Positions 1 through 9,148 of a stretch of 64,000 nucleotides of DNA are shown one piece after another. Positions within the stretch are counted from its first letter, which is position 1. The number at the start of each line of letters is the position of its first letter. The position numbers were made by a program, and so were the translations under genes. Source of the stretch: Agarivorans sp. TSD2052 (lineage in GTDB: Bacteria > Pseudomonadota > Gammaproteobacteria > Enterobacterales > Celerinatantimonadaceae). The notes under the pieces were generated by a model. The model saw only the letters and a program-made list of their open reading frames with translations, did no database searches and was not told where the DNA came from. The stretch is from positions 1,787,501-1,851,500 of the forward strand of contig NZ_CP096670.1 in assembly GCF_023238625.1 (NCBI RefSeq), read 5' to 3'.

Positions 1-1
1 C

Positions 2-946
2 AGACCTGGTACATCTCGTTACACCACTCAGCGTCGTGAACCCGATCAAGTTAAAATTTTGGCGGGTGTTTTTGAAGGTAAAACCACCGGTACTTCAATT
101 GGTTTAATGATCGAGAATACCGACCAACGTTCAAAAGACTATTCTAACATCAAAGATATGTTTCGCCCTGGGCACGCTGACTATACCTACCATCAAAAGT
201 ATGGCACTCGTGATTACCGCGGTGGTGGCCGTTCATCAGCGCGTGAAACCGCGATGCGCGTTGCTGCAGGTGTTATTGCTAAAGAATACTTGAAACAACA
301 ACATGGTGTTGAAATTCATGGCTACTTGAGCGAATTAGGCCCAGTTAAAGCTGAAACCATCGATTTTGACCAAATTGAGCAAAACCCATTCTTCTTCCCC
401 GACGCCAGCAAACTTGAAGACTTAGATGAGTTTATGCGAGGCTTAAAAAAAGAAGGTGACTCGATTGGTGCACGGTTAAGTGTGGTTGCTAAGCGGGTAC
501 CTGTGGGCTTAGGCGAGCCGGTGTTTGACCGTTTAGATGCGGATATTGCGCATGCCCTAATGGGAATAAATGCGGTTAAAGCGGTTGAAATTGGCGATGG
601 TTTTGCGGTTGTTAACCAACGCGGCAGTGAACACCGAGACGAAATGACGCCAGAAGGCTTTAGCTCAAATCATGCTGGTGGCGTTTTAGGTGGGATCTCT
701 TCTGGCCAAGATGTTATTGCCCATATCGCCTTGAAACCTACTTCAAGCATTTCTGTGCCGGGACAAACTATCGACAAGTTTGGCAAGCCCGTTGAAGTCG
801 TTACCAAAGGGCGTCACGATCCTTGCGTAGGCATTCGTGCGGTACCGATTGCCGAAGCGATGCTTGCCATTGTATTAATGGACCATTGCTTACGTCAACG
901 TGGACAAAATGGTGCAGTGAGCACTGACACACCTATTTTACGTTAA
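2..946 (+). CDS. aroC: Chorismate synthase, 3' part (cut by window start)
   Basis: Chorismate synthase converts 5-enolpyruvylshikimate-3-phosphate to chorismate with reduced FMN, the last common step of aromatic amino-acid synthesis, in the cytoplasm. The frame is open to the left edge, so the start codon lies outside; about 314 codons are visible against roughly 361 for the E. coli enzyme. Family signatures are clear: [13 protein letters not shown] at the left edge, [28 protein letters not shown], and [11 protein letters not shown] near the end. A TTG at 59 could be mistaken for a start, but conserved sequence continues upstream of it. A strong terminator follows, so it ends its transcription unit. 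Identification is near certain. Confidence 0.97.
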   Translation, partial: RPGTSRYTTQRREPDQVKILAGVFEGKTTGTSIGLMIENTDQRSKDYSNIKDMFRPGHADYTYHQKYGTRDYRGGGRSSARETAMRVAAGVIAKEYLKQQHGVEIHGYLSELGPVKAETIDFDQIEQNPFFFPDASKLEDLDEFMRGLKKEGDSIGARLSVVAKRVPVGLGEPVFDRLDADIAHALMGINAVKAVEIGDGFAVVNQRGSEHRDEMTPEGFSSNHAGGVLGGISSGQDVIAHIALKPTSSISVPGQTIDKFGKPVEVVTKGRHDPCVGIRAVPIAEAMLAIVLMDHCLRQRGQNGAVSTDTPILR

Positions 947-964
947 GCGTAACTACGCCTTTTC

Positions 965-998
965 AAGCCCCTAACAGTGACGTTTAGGGGCTTTTTTT
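965..998 (+). terminator. Rho-independent terminator after aroC
   Basis: A perfect 10-bp stem (AAGCCCCTAA at 965-974 with its complement at 984-993), a 9-nt loop, and a run of T residues through 998. It lies 18 bases after the aroC stop. Confidence 0.92.
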
Positions 999-1033
999 AG
1001 ACAGATAATCGCAGAGTGCTTGTGGGTAAATAG

Positions 1034-1546
1034 ATGTTTGACGATGTTGGCCAATTGATTGATTTATTTAACCGAACTTTTGCTAAGTTTAACACGGTGT
1101 TAGTTGCTGGAGACGATGAGCCAATATACCTCCCTGCTGGAGCGATGTCTGAACAAAACCAAGTGATTTTTGCTCATGGATTTTTTGCCAGTGCGCTACA
1201 TGAAATTGCTCACTGGTGTCTTGCTGGTGACGAGCGAAGAACACTGGAAGATTATGGTTATTGGTACAATGGCGATGGTCGTGACCAACAACAACAACTC
1301 GAGTTTGAAAAAGTGGAAGTGAAACCTCAGGCCATTGAATATGCCTTTGCCTTAGCGGCTGGTCGCGAGTTTCAAGTGAGTGTAGATAATCTTTCTGGTT
1401 TTCAGAGCAACCGCCATGCTTTTAGCAAGGCGGTAGAACAGCAATATCAGGCGTATTTACAAACATGCTTTCCACCGCGGGCGCAATTGTTTATTGATGC
1501 CCTTAGACAAACGGTTGATTCATCCCTTAATGAGGCCGCCCAATGA
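1034..1546 (+). CDS. epmC: Elongation factor P hydroxylase
   Basis: EpmC (YfcM) hydroxylates the beta-lysylated lysine of elongation factor P, the last step of EF-P maturation. The 170-residue product has the usual length and carries the metal-site motif HEIAHWC at residues 56-62, followed by the acidic YWYNGDGRDQ segment and the EVKPQAIEYAFALAAG block typical of the family. The gene follows aroC as in other gammaproteobacteria and overlaps the next gene by 4 bases (ATGA at 1543-1546), so the two are probably translationally coupled. The EF-P gene and epmA/epmB are not in the window. Confidence 0.93.
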   Translation: MFDDVGQLIDLFNRTFAKFNTVLVAGDDEPIYLPAGAMSEQNQVIFAHGFFASALHEIAHWCLAGDERRTLEDYGYWYNGDGRDQQQQLEFEKVEVKPQAIEYAFALAAGREFQVSVDNLSGFQSNRHAFSKAVEQQYQAYLQTCFPPRAQLFIDALRQTVDSSLNEAAQ

Positions 1547-2715
1547 TTAAACTTGGTTTGATAATCAATCCCATCGCAGGTATTGGCGGCAGCGTCGCCT
1601 TAAAGGGGTCTGATGGGGTAGTTGACCAGGCTTTAGCTAAAGGTGCGGTAAAAAAAGCCAACCTTAGAGCAGAGCAAGCATTGCAGGGCTTGGTTGATTT
1701 GAGGGGGAGTGTTGAACTGTTTACTGCCTCTGGTGAAATGGGGGAGCTATTATGTGTCAGTCTTGGCTTAGCTCACCAAGTCGTCTACCAAGCTGATGAG
1801 CCAAGCGGTGCTAAGGATACTCAGTTGGCTGCTCAAGCCATTGCTGATATAGGCGTTGATTTACTTGTTTTTGCTGGGGGAGATGGAACAGCGCGTGATG
1901 TACTTAATGTGGTGGGGGAGCAGCTTCACTGCCTAGGCATTCCTGCAGGGTGTAAAATTCACTCTGGGGTATACGGCGTGACACCTAAAGCCAGTGGCTT
2001 AGTGATTGAAAAATTAGTCAAGGGCGAAATGCTTAGTTTAAAGCTGGCAGACGTGATGGACATTGACGAGCAGGCTTTTCGCCAAGGTAAAGTGAGAGCT
2101 AAGTGCTTTGGAGAGATGACCGTTCCCGACGAGCTTCGTTATGTACAAGCTGTTAAGCAAGGTGGGATGGAGTCTGAAGACTTGGTTTTACAAGATATCG
2201 CCGCCGAAGTGATAGAAATGCTGCAAGACCAGCCATTTATCGCCGGCTCAGGCTCTACTGTAGATGCAATTATGCAGGAGTTATCACTGCCCAATACTCT
2301 TTTGGGAGTAGATTTGGTCGAAGATCACCAAATTGCACAACAGGATTTGACCGCAGAACAGCTGGTAAATAGAATAAGCCCCGTAACAAAGCTATTGATT
2401 ACACCAATAGGTGGCCAAGGTCATTTATTTGGACGTGGTAATCAGCAACTTAGTCCTGCGGTAATACGTAAACTAGGTCGTGATAACATCGTAGTCGTAG
2501 CCACTAAAACTAAACTTAAATCTTTGCATGGACGCCCGTTGATAGTTGATACTGGCGATACAGAACTGGATAAATATTTATCCGGAAGCATCAAGGTAAT
2601 TACTGGTTACCGAGATTATATTATGTATCGAGTATCGAACCCTGAAAATGAGGTTACCGATGCTCAAAAATTATGTCACTCTGCTACAGACTTATCTGAA
2701 CAGTCACGACACTAA
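1543..2715 (+). CDS. ATP-NAD kinase family protein
   Basis: This 390-residue protein belongs to the ATP-NAD kinase/diacylglycerol-kinase fold family. It has an N-terminal NPIAGIGG (residues 9-16) and the diagnostic GGDGTARD nucleotide loop at residues 112-119; a C-terminal segment (GGQGHLFGRGNQQLSP) is typical of the AcoX-like subgroup. It is longer than the housekeeping NadK (about 290 residues) and is a separate paralogue whose substrate is not established. The start overlaps the epmC stop as ATGA, and the 3' end overlaps the following small gene, giving a tight epmC - kinase - yfcL operon. Confidence 0.85.
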   Translation: MIKLGLIINPIAGIGGSVALKGSDGVVDQALAKGAVKKANLRAEQALQGLVDLRGSVELFTASGEMGELLCVSLGLAHQVVYQADEPSGAKDTQLAAQAIADIGVDLLVFAGGDGTARDVLNVVGEQLHCLGIPAGCKIHSGVYGVTPKASGLVIEKLVKGEMLSLKLADVMDIDEQAFRQGKVRAKCFGEMTVPDELRYVQAVKQGGMESEDLVLQDIAAEVIEMLQDQPFIAGSGSTVDAIMQELSLPNTLLGVDLVEDHQIAQQDLTAEQLVNRISPVTKLLITPIGGQGHLFGRGNQQLSPAVIRKLGRDNIVVVATKTKLKSLHGRPLIVDTGDTELDKYLSGSIKVITGYRDYIMYRVSNPENEVTDAQKLCHSATDLSEQSRH

Positions 2716-2959
2716 TCTAAATGCTCCACCAAAAAACGTGGTTCAATACTTAAAAGATCATTTAGGTGTTGCTGCAACTCAAACCGAGTTGAGCCATCGT
2801 CCAATGGTACACTGCTTAAAATCACAAATGCATATCGCCTTATTAGATGCGCACTTTGATGGTGAAACGGATGACACAATGCAGTCACAAGTAGAAGTGT
2901 TATGGCGAGACGCTATCACTTTTGCTGACAACCACAAGCAAGTAGCCGCTGTAGCATAA
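2660..2959 (+). CDS. yfcL: YfcL family protein
   Basis: A 99-residue cytoplasmic protein matching YfcL in size, position and composition (helical, acidic, ending in an alanine-rich tail). In gammaproteobacteria yfcL sits beside epmC/aroC; its function is unknown. I chose the ATG at 2660, which has AGG seven bases upstream, over the ATG at 2648, which has no ribosome-binding site. Either start overlaps the end of the kinase-like gene by more than 50 bases in another frame, so expression is probably coupled. The family call rests partly on context. Confidence 0.7.
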   Translation: MLKNYVTLLQTYLNSHDTNLNAPPKNVVQYLKDHLGVAATQTELSHRPMVHCLKSQMHIALLDAHFDGETDDTMQSQVEVLWRDAITFADNHKQVAAVA

Positions 2960-2973
2960 GCTGGTTACTGGAT

Positions 2974-3003
2974 AAAAAGCAAAGCTTAGGCTTTGCTTTT
3001 TTT
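2974..3003 (+). terminator. Rho-independent terminator after yfcL
   Basis: A 12-bp stem AAAAAGCAAAGC/GCTTTGCTTTTT with a TTAG loop and a T run. Because both flanks are A/T rich it can also serve the glycosyltransferase gene that ends at 3064 on the other strand. Confidence 0.9.
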
Positions 3004-3063
3004 ATGCCGATAATTTGCTTATGAGCGATTCGCTGCCTCGGTCATCAAATGGTTTAACGGCAC

Positions 3064-4008
3064 TTATCGCAACAGCATCAGGTTACGGGTGTCTGCTAAG
3101 GTTTCAATTAACCGGCGACGACTCGGTGAAAGAAACAATGCCTTTAATCTAGCTATAATCGCTGACAGCCGCTGGTGCTCTTCATTACACAGTTCTGCTT
3201 CAGCGGTGGCGATTCTCGCTTTCGCTTGAGTGAGAGCTTGGCTTGATTGCTTGGCTACTTTGGGCGCATAACGTTGATAAATGGTATGCATCGCTTTGAT
3301 TCTAAGTTGGCTTTTACTGCTTTCAGAGCCATCGCGCATGAGGTACTGACAGTCACAAAAGTTAGCGACGGCCACCGGCCCAGACAGCGCTAATTTCAAC
3401 CACAGATCCCAATCTTCTGCCGAGGGTAACTGCTCATCAAAGGCAAAACAGTCGAGTAAAGCCGAACGTGAAGCCATTACAGTCGATGTGCCCACTACGT
3501 TTTCAGCAAATAAGCTGGATGCCGCATCATGTTTTATTTGATAGCGCTTAGCTTGAGTGACTAAATGACGATAGTTAGGCCAAAATTCAAAACAGGTTCC
3601 TCGGTCTTCGCCATTCGGACCCAAGTGGCGGTAGTCGGTAAAGCTAAAGCTAAGCTCGGGAAATGCCTGATGAAAATTAATTTGCCTTTGTAGTTTACCG
3701 GGTAACCAGGTGTCGTCGGCGTCTAAGAAAGCGATTAACGGCGCTTTCGCATGTTGTATCGCAATATTGCGAGCATAGGCGGGGCCATTTCCCGACAGCT
3801 TTATACTGCGTAATTGCGGTTTGCTGATCTGTTGTTGTTGTAACCACTGCCAAGTTTCGTCGCTGGAATTATCATCAACAACAATGACTTCTATATTTGA
3901 AACTTGCTGTTGTTCAACGCTAATTAAGGCCTGTTTTAAATAGGCTAGGCAGTTATAGCTAGGAATGACCACGCTGCAAACAGGTGTAGTTGCTACTGGA
4001 TTCGACAT
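3064..4008 (-). CDS. GT-A glycosyltransferase, family 2
   Basis: A 314-residue cytoplasmic inverting sugar transferase acting on nucleotide-sugar donors. The N-terminal GT2 domain shows VVIPSYNCLAYL, the acidic DDNSSDETW motif, the LDADDTW (DxD-type) metal and donor site, and SAEDWDLWLKL, the usual ED-W catalytic-base region. No membrane segment is seen. I chose the ATG at 4008, preceded by AAGGA, over an upstream ATG at 4095 that would overlap the divergent gene and has no ribosome-binding site. It is transcribed away from the polymerase/ligase gene across a 70-bp region holding a 22-bp palindrome. The sugar and acceptor cannot be told from sequence. Confidence 0.88.
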   Translation of the reverse strand: MSNPVATTPVCSVVIPSYNCLAYLKQALISVEQQQVSNIEVIVVDDNSSDETWQWLQQQQISKPQLRSIKLSGNGPAYARNIAIQHAKAPLIAFLDADDTWLPGKLQRQINFHQAFPELSFSFTDYRHLGPNGEDRGTCFEFWPNYRHLVTQAKRYQIKHDAASSLFAENVVGTSTVMASRSALLDCFAFDEQLPSAEDWDLWLKLALSGPVAVANFCDCQYLMRDGSESSKSQLRIKAMHTIYQRYAPKVAKQSSQALTQAKARIATAEAELCNEEHQRLSAIIARLKALFLSPSRRRLIETLADTRNLMLLR

Positions 4009-4031
4009 GTTGGTGTCCTTGGCATTGAGGT

Positions 4032-4053
4032 TGCTTATGTAGCTACATAAGCA
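4032..4053. promoter_or_regulatory. 22-bp perfect palindrome, candidate operator
   Basis: The half site TGCTTATGTAG is followed directly by its exact complement CTACATAAGCA. It lies almost midway in the 70-bp gap between two divergent polysaccharide genes, about 25 bases from each start codon. Perfect symmetry and location suggest a binding site for a dimeric regulator; no known box was recognised. Confidence 0.5.
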
Positions 4054-4078
4054 TGACTTATGCCAGAGAGATAAATTG

Positions 4079-5470
4079 ATGAACAGAAGCCGCAACCATG
4101 GTACTCACACAACGCAAAACCTAAGGCCTATCTTGTGGGCTTTACTGACAATATCAATCGCTGGCTTAGCCTGGCTAAAGCTTCCTAATTTACTGATTCC
4201 ATTGGTATTAGGCTTAATTCCTCTTTGCGTGGTTATGGTGTTCAAGCAACCCTTTTGGATTGTGCTTGGTTTTGTTTGTTTCTCATTTTTTCGCCTGCAT
4301 GAGGCTTTTCCTAGCCTGTACGTTTTACGCATTCCGCAACTATTAGCCTTGGGTTCGTTGGCCTGTTTAGGCTGGCATTTATTCATTTCTCGCAAATTGC
4401 AAATTTACTGGAGTAAGGAGCTTAGTTGGTTGATGGCATTTGTTGGTTTGTGTGCTGTGGGCGTTATTTTTTCTAGCAGTCGCCCGGTAGCTATGGCGTA
4501 TTTCAATGGGGTGTTTAGCAAAATTGCTCTTATGACAGTGGCGATAGCATGGTTGATGCGTAAGCCAGAAGATTTTGTTAAGGCTGCAATAGCCTTTTTT
4601 GTCTGCGGTTTTATGATAGCGATGGTTGCTTTGCAAAATGCCGCTGCGGGTATTGAGATGGTTGAAGGAACGCGGGTGACGATTGGTCGTTCGATGGGAT
4701 CTATGTTGGGAGACCCAAACGATTTGGCCTTAACCTTATTGTTCCCGCTAGGTTTCGCCGTAGCATTTAGCTTAAAGCCTGGTAGTTGGATAAGTCGTTG
4801 GCTGGCCATAGTGAGTGCAGTGGCAATTATTATGGCTATTTTAGCCACCCAAAGCCGTGGCGGTTTGTTAGGGATTGCTACTATCAGTGCGGTGTTTGCT
4901 TGGAGACGGGTACAAAACAAAGTATTGCTCATCAGCTTGGCCGCAATGGCAATGCCGATATTATTTGTATTAGCGGGGGTCTCTGAACGGAGTTCGGGAG
5001 GGGCGGCTGAGTCAGGAATCGATGAATCGTCAATGGGGCGTATTTATGCGTGGCAAGCGGCCTTTAAGATGGCCTTGTACAATCCGCTAACAGGTGTTGG
5101 TATCGATAACTTTTACGCTAACTACTATTTCTTCTCGTCGCATTGGGACGGTAAAAACCATGCGGTTCACAGCACTTGGTTTGGCGTTTTGGCAGAAACC
5201 GGATTTTTGGGTTTTATGGTTTTCTGTACCTTAGCGTTCAAAATCTGCAGTTTAGCTCACGGTAATTTACAATTTCTCATGAAGCAGGCGTCTGCCCATC
5301 ACTCCGGTTTATATGCTTGTGCCGAAGGGGTATTCGCAGGGCTACTAGGCACGTTTGTTTCTGGTACGTTTTTAACTCAAGGTTTTACTTGGCCAATCTA
5401 TATATTCACTGCCTTAGTGGTCGCTATCGCTCAATTACTTCGTCAACCATTGCAGAATGCAAATCGCTAG
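4079..5470 (+). CDS. O-antigen ligase / Wzy-type polymerase family membrane protein
   Basis: A 463-residue polytopic inner-membrane protein with about 10-12 hydrophobic segments. Family marks (Wzy_C / O-antigen ligase domain) are the GDPNDLAL segment, QSRGGLLG, the GVGIDNFYANYY stretch and HSTWFGVLAETGFLGF, which supply the Arg and His residues of the periplasmic active site. Such proteins polymerise or transfer undecaprenyl-linked sugar chains; which of the two cannot be decided here. The ATG at 4079 is preceded by GAGAG and is preferred to an in-frame TTG at 4076. It opens the plus-strand polysaccharide cluster. Confidence 0.85.
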   Translation: MNRSRNHGTHTTQNLRPILWALLTISIAGLAWLKLPNLLIPLVLGLIPLCVVMVFKQPFWIVLGFVCFSFFRLHEAFPSLYVLRIPQLLALGSLACLGWHLFISRKLQIYWSKELSWLMAFVGLCAVGVIFSSSRPVAMAYFNGVFSKIALMTVAIAWLMRKPEDFVKAAIAFFVCGFMIAMVALQNAAAGIEMVEGTRVTIGRSMGSMLGDPNDLALTLLFPLGFAVAFSLKPGSWISRWLAIVSAVAIIMAILATQSRGGLLGIATISAVFAWRRVQNKVLLISLAAMAMPILFVLAGVSERSSGGAAESGIDESSMGRIYAWQAAFKMALYNPLTGVGIDNFYANYYFFSSHWDGKNHAVHSTWFGVLAETGFLGFMVFCTLAFKICSLAHGNLQFLMKQASAHHSGLYACAEGVFAGLLGTFVSGTFLTQGFTWPIYIFTALVVAIAQLLRQPLQNANR

Positions 5471-5622
5471 TTATCTACGCTATAAACCTTACCGTGTTAG
5501 CGCTTATCTTATTGAAAATACATGATTAAAAATTAGTGGTCTGGCTTTTGCTGTATTGCAACTATCACCGCTGCCCACCTTGGTCCATCTTCACGGCAGT
5601 TAACCGCAATGAGGACTTCTCT

Positions 5623-6630
5623 ATGTTTAATGTATCGATAATCGTTCCAGTTTATAAATCAGAGCAATATCTTGCCAATTGTTTGGATTCACTCGCTAAA
5701 CAAACGCTTGAGCATGTAGAAGTTATCGTGGTTATTGATGGCTCTCCTGATAACAGTGCGGTCATTGCAGGCAACTATTGTTTGCAATACCCAGAGCGTT
5801 TTCGAAAAATTGTATTGGAACAAAACGTCGGCGTCTCGGTGGCGAGAAATATCGCGATGCAATCGGCCCAAGGTGAGTACATTGGGTTTGTTGATAGTGA
5901 TGATTACGTAGAAGCAAACATGTTTGAACTGATGTTCAGCGAAGCGCTCAATACCAATGCTGATGTCGTCAGTTGTCAAATGCGTTCTTTTGAGACCCAT
6001 GCCTCTCTCATTGAATATCACAACATTCCAACTAAAGAGTATTACGAAGACACTTTTGTTACTAATAAGCTATTTCGCCGTGTTTATCTGCTTTCGAAAC
6101 AAATCAATTTTTATAGCAACGTCATTTTTGAAGATGAACCGTTTGCTTACACTGCGCGTTTTTCGACTGAGAATCTGGCTGAAGTTAATCAAGTGCTTTA
6201 CAACTATCGGATGAGCCCTGAAGGATTATGTCGCGGTGAAAACCACGGACGCTTTAATCTTTACGACAAACAATTAATGCTGGCCAGGTTTTTGGCTGAC
6301 ATGGATCGCCGAGGGGCGATTGATAAACATGCCGATGAATTACTGCAGTGTTTAGCAAACCACGCTTTGAGTGCGCTCTATTATCATATTTCTGTGATTG
6401 ATTTAGTCGGCTTCTTTAGTTTTATTGATCATCTAGTGGGCAAGTACCGACTATTAGCGCGCTGCACTGATACCGGTGAAGAATATAAAGTGAGCCGCTA
6501 CCTAAAATTCAGGGGCTCTGCGACACGTATTATCTTGTTGGCATATTGGGTAAAGGCTCGTCAAGCTCAGCAGCAGTTGCTGGATTATATTCAGCCAATG
6601 GGTTTAAGTACACAGGGAGCTAAGTCATGA
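5623..6630 (+). CDS. GT2 family glycosyltransferase
   Basis: A 335-residue family 2 glycosyltransferase. Visible motifs are SIIVPVYKSEQYL, VVIDGSPDNS, the donor/metal site GFVDSDDY, and an acidic FEDEPF that probably carries the catalytic base. The C-terminal third is helical with no clear membrane segment. The start at 5623 has GAGGAC about ten bases upstream and places the GT2 domain at the N terminus; longer versions add residues unlike the family. It shares its layout and many residues with the next gene, so the pair looks like a tandem duplication. The stop overlaps the next start (ATGA). Confidence 0.9.
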   Translation: MFNVSIIVPVYKSEQYLANCLDSLAKQTLEHVEVIVVIDGSPDNSAVIAGNYCLQYPERFRKIVLEQNVGVSVARNIAMQSAQGEYIGFVDSDDYVEANMFELMFSEALNTNADVVSCQMRSFETHASLIEYHNIPTKEYYEDTFVTNKLFRRVYLLSKQINFYSNVIFEDEPFAYTARFSTENLAEVNQVLYNYRMSPEGLCRGENHGRFNLYDKQLMLARFLADMDRRGAIDKHADELLQCLANHALSALYYHISVIDLVGFFSFIDHLVGKYRLLARCTDTGEEYKVSRYLKFRGSATRIILLAYWVKARQAQQQLLDYIQPMGLSTQGAKS

Positions 6631-7592
6631 GCATCATTGAAAATACTCAGCCTGATGTTTCTGTTGTAGTGCCTGTGTTTAATACCGAACAAACCTTGTG
6701 GCAGTGCCTTGAAAGCCTTGCAGAACAGAGCTTGCGGTCAATAGAAGTGATTGTTGTTATTGATGCATCACCAGATAATGCTTACTTATTGGCTAAGCGG
6801 TTTGCCCAGCAATCTAGTTTAGCGATTAATATTGTTAGACTCACCACCAATGTCGGTTTGGCGCAAGCGAGAAATATTGGTATGAGCCACGCTCGCGGTC
6901 AATACCTAGGTTTTTTAGATAGCGATGATTATCTAGACAGCCAAATGTATCTGCGTCTATTAAATGAAGCGCAACAACACTGTGCCGACTGGGTAAGCTG
7001 TGGTTTTAGTAAATTCTCAGATCAAGGGCTGGAGTGTTACGCCCATAACAATATCAGCGAAAATACCTCGGTCTGTAATAAGTTATTTAATCGTTCGTTT
7101 ATTAATGAGCACCAAATAGCATTTCCTGCAGGGGAGCTATTTGAAGATGAAATATTCTCTTATATGGCAGAACTGTTCGCGAAAAAAATTGTACATATTG
7201 ATGAACCGTTTTACTTCTATCGGCATAACCTTGACGGCATCTGCCGCAAACCCGGTGCCGATAAGACTCGTTTGTATGCACGGATGTGTTCCATCGGTGA
7301 TTTTATGCAACGAATGGAACACTGTGATTTGTTACCTAAAGCCGCTCCTTTATGTTTAGAAATGTTGTGTCGGCATGCTTACTTACAGTTACGTACTCAA
7401 GTGAGTTGGTTTGATTTACTGTGTTATTGGCGCTTCACGCAGCATTTGATTGAGAAGTATGATTTATCTGAAAGCTATCAGCAGAGTAAAGATAACTATT
7501 TCGTGAGTAGTTTTCGTAAATGGCAACACCGTGAATGGGCTCTATGGTTAATCCGCATTCGTGCTGGGAGAGCCAATTATGCTGTGGAATAA
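6627..7592 (+). CDS. GT2 family glycosyltransferase (paralogue of preceding gene)
   Basis: A 321-residue family 2 transferase with SVVVPVFNTEQTL, VVIDASPDNA, GFLDSDDYLD and FEDEIF at positions matching those of the upstream paralogue. The start ATG at 6627 overlaps the upstream stop by four bases, which supports translational coupling and a shared pathway, most likely sequential additions to one repeat unit. The 3' end overlaps the flippase gene by 14 bases. Donor and acceptor are unknown. Confidence 0.9.
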   Translation: MSIIENTQPDVSVVVPVFNTEQTLWQCLESLAEQSLRSIEVIVVIDASPDNAYLLAKRFAQQSSLAINIVRLTTNVGLAQARNIGMSHARGQYLGFLDSDDYLDSQMYLRLLNEAQQHCADWVSCGFSKFSDQGLECYAHNNISENTSVCNKLFNRSFINEHQIAFPAGELFEDEIFSYMAELFAKKIVHIDEPFYFYRHNLDGICRKPGADKTRLYARMCSIGDFMQRMEHCDLLPKAAPLCLEMLCRHAYLQLRTQVSWFDLLCYWRFTQHLIEKYDLSESYQQSKDNYFVSSFRKWQHREWALWLIRIRAGRANYAVE

Positions 7593-8997
7593 AATCAAAG
7601 CCGCGCGCCAATCCCTGAAAGAAATGGGTGTTTATGGGGTGCTGATGATCTTGCAAAAAGGTATCGGCCTAATGATGTTGCCGGTGACTACACGTTACTT
7701 AAGTTTGCAAGATTATGGCTTATTAGAAAGCTTAGTGGTGATTTTTTCGCTGTGTTCTTTACTAGAGATTAGCGCTGGAGCCTTACCGCGTTTTTACCCC
7801 GACTGTAAAAATGCCGCGGCCAAAGCGAATCTAATCTCTTCGTCTTTTGTTCTTAGTTTAGCTTATGGCCTATTGCTCGCGGTATTGGCGGGGCTTAGTT
7901 TACATTTCCTACCCTTTGAATTATTCGCCAGTTTAACCGTGTGGCAGTTGACTGCAGTCGCTGCTGTCGTCGCACTATCTATTGCTTTACAACCTTTAAT
8001 GATGTGGCTACGTATTGAGCGCAGAGCAAATAGATATTTTTATTTGGTGGTGCTTCAGTCGCTAACTCAAGTTGCGGTGACCTTATGGGGTCTGCAGCAT
8101 GGTTGGGGAATTAATGCGGTGATATCAGCAAGTGTGGCGGCCAACGTTGTTGGGCTTAGCTTGGGCGTATGGTTTTGTCGTGAGCAGATCAAGCTAAGGT
8201 TTGATTTTGCATTAGCTAAATTAACCTTAAGCTATCAAAGCTGCTTAATTGGTGCGTCACTCGCCTTGTTTGTGATGCATGGGCTCGACCGTTTATTGTT
8301 AGCAGAATGGTTAGGCGCTGAGACCTTAGCTCAATACGCCATTATGATTAAGGTGGTTGAAGCTACTGCCATGGCATTTGGCGTGATTGAAAGTTGGTGG
8401 TTACCGCGCCGCTTTGCAGTATTACAACACTCGAATGGCCAAATGGAGGTGACGGTTATTCATCAGCGTTTGTTGTTAGCCATAATGTTGCTGCTGCTAT
8501 CCGCCGCTTGTTTTGCACCTTTATTACTTAAGGCTGTATTACCGCTTGAGTATCTCGCAGGGATTGACTGGTTACCTCTGATGCTTCTGGCGGTCGGTTT
8601 TAAATTAGCTACCGCGGTAACTGATATAGGCTGCTATTTGCCAAACAGCCCGGTTTGGTTACCTAGGATTAACGCCGCGTCTGCAGTGTTAGCGATAAGC
8701 TTGTACTACTTACTGATCCCTGCTTGGGGTGTATGGGGCCTAATTGCTGCCACTAACAGTGTATTTGCCCTGCGCTTTGTCATGTTTACCATCATCAGTT
8801 TAATCTTGCAGCCTTTACAGTACCGAGTGTTTCCATTAGTTGTAGCCTTTATCCCACCGTTAATGCTGTTACTGCTGCTGCCTTTAGTAGTGGAAGTGGC
8901 TTGGGCGCAGTTATTACCTATGGTCGGGCTTATCTGGTTAATGCTTGGCTCTGTTTGGGTGGTTAAGCCTCAGGGACAATTAAGCAGCGCTTTTTAG
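7579..8997 (+). CDS. Wzx-type polysaccharide flippase (MATE/MOP superfamily)
   Basis: A 472-residue integral membrane protein with about 12-14 hydrophobic helices, opening with GVYGVLMILQKGIGLMMLP and RYLSLQDYGLLE, typical of oligosaccharide flippases (Polysacc_synt family). Members move lipid-linked repeat units across the inner membrane for assembly by a Wzy polymerase, matching the polymerase-like gene upstream. The ATG at 7579 is preceded by GGGAGAG; an in-frame GTG at 7561 lies further inside the previous gene and is less likely. No terminator follows. Confidence 0.85.
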   Translation: MLWNKIKAARQSLKEMGVYGVLMILQKGIGLMMLPVTTRYLSLQDYGLLESLVVIFSLCSLLEISAGALPRFYPDCKNAAAKANLISSSFVLSLAYGLLLAVLAGLSLHFLPFELFASLTVWQLTAVAAVVALSIALQPLMMWLRIERRANRYFYLVVLQSLTQVAVTLWGLQHGWGINAVISASVAANVVGLSLGVWFCREQIKLRFDFALAKLTLSYQSCLIGASLALFVMHGLDRLLLAEWLGAETLAQYAIMIKVVEATAMAFGVIESWWLPRRFAVLQHSNGQMEVTVIHQRLLLAIMLLLLSAACFAPLLLKAVLPLEYLAGIDWLPLMLLAVGFKLATAVTDIGCYLPNSPVWLPRINAASAVLAISLYYLLIPAWGVWGLIAATNSVFALRFVMFTIISLILQPLQYRVFPLVVAFIPPLMLLLLLPLVVEVAWAQLLPMVGLIWLMLGSVWVVKPQGQLSSAF

Positions 8998-9086
8998 TCA
9001 CTCTTTTTTGGGCTTGGTCAATTTTCATTTTGCGAATAGCGTCCCTGCACCATCTTAAGTTATTGATTTTATAAAGCTAAAATTCA

Positions 9087-9102
9087 TGGCATGGATGCTG
9101 CT
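9087..9102 (+). promoter_or_regulatory. Candidate sigma-54 (RpoN) promoter
   Basis: The string TGGCATGGATGCTGCT has GG at -24 and GC at -12 with exact 10-base spacing, and fits the consensus TGGCACG-N4-TTGCW at all but two positions. It lies 47 bases before the acyltransferase start in a 151-bp gap. An enhancer-binding-protein site was not identified. Confidence 0.5.
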
Positions 9103-9148
9103 ATCACAAGGATAAGTTTCAATTTTAACATGTCATAAGGGGAAACTA

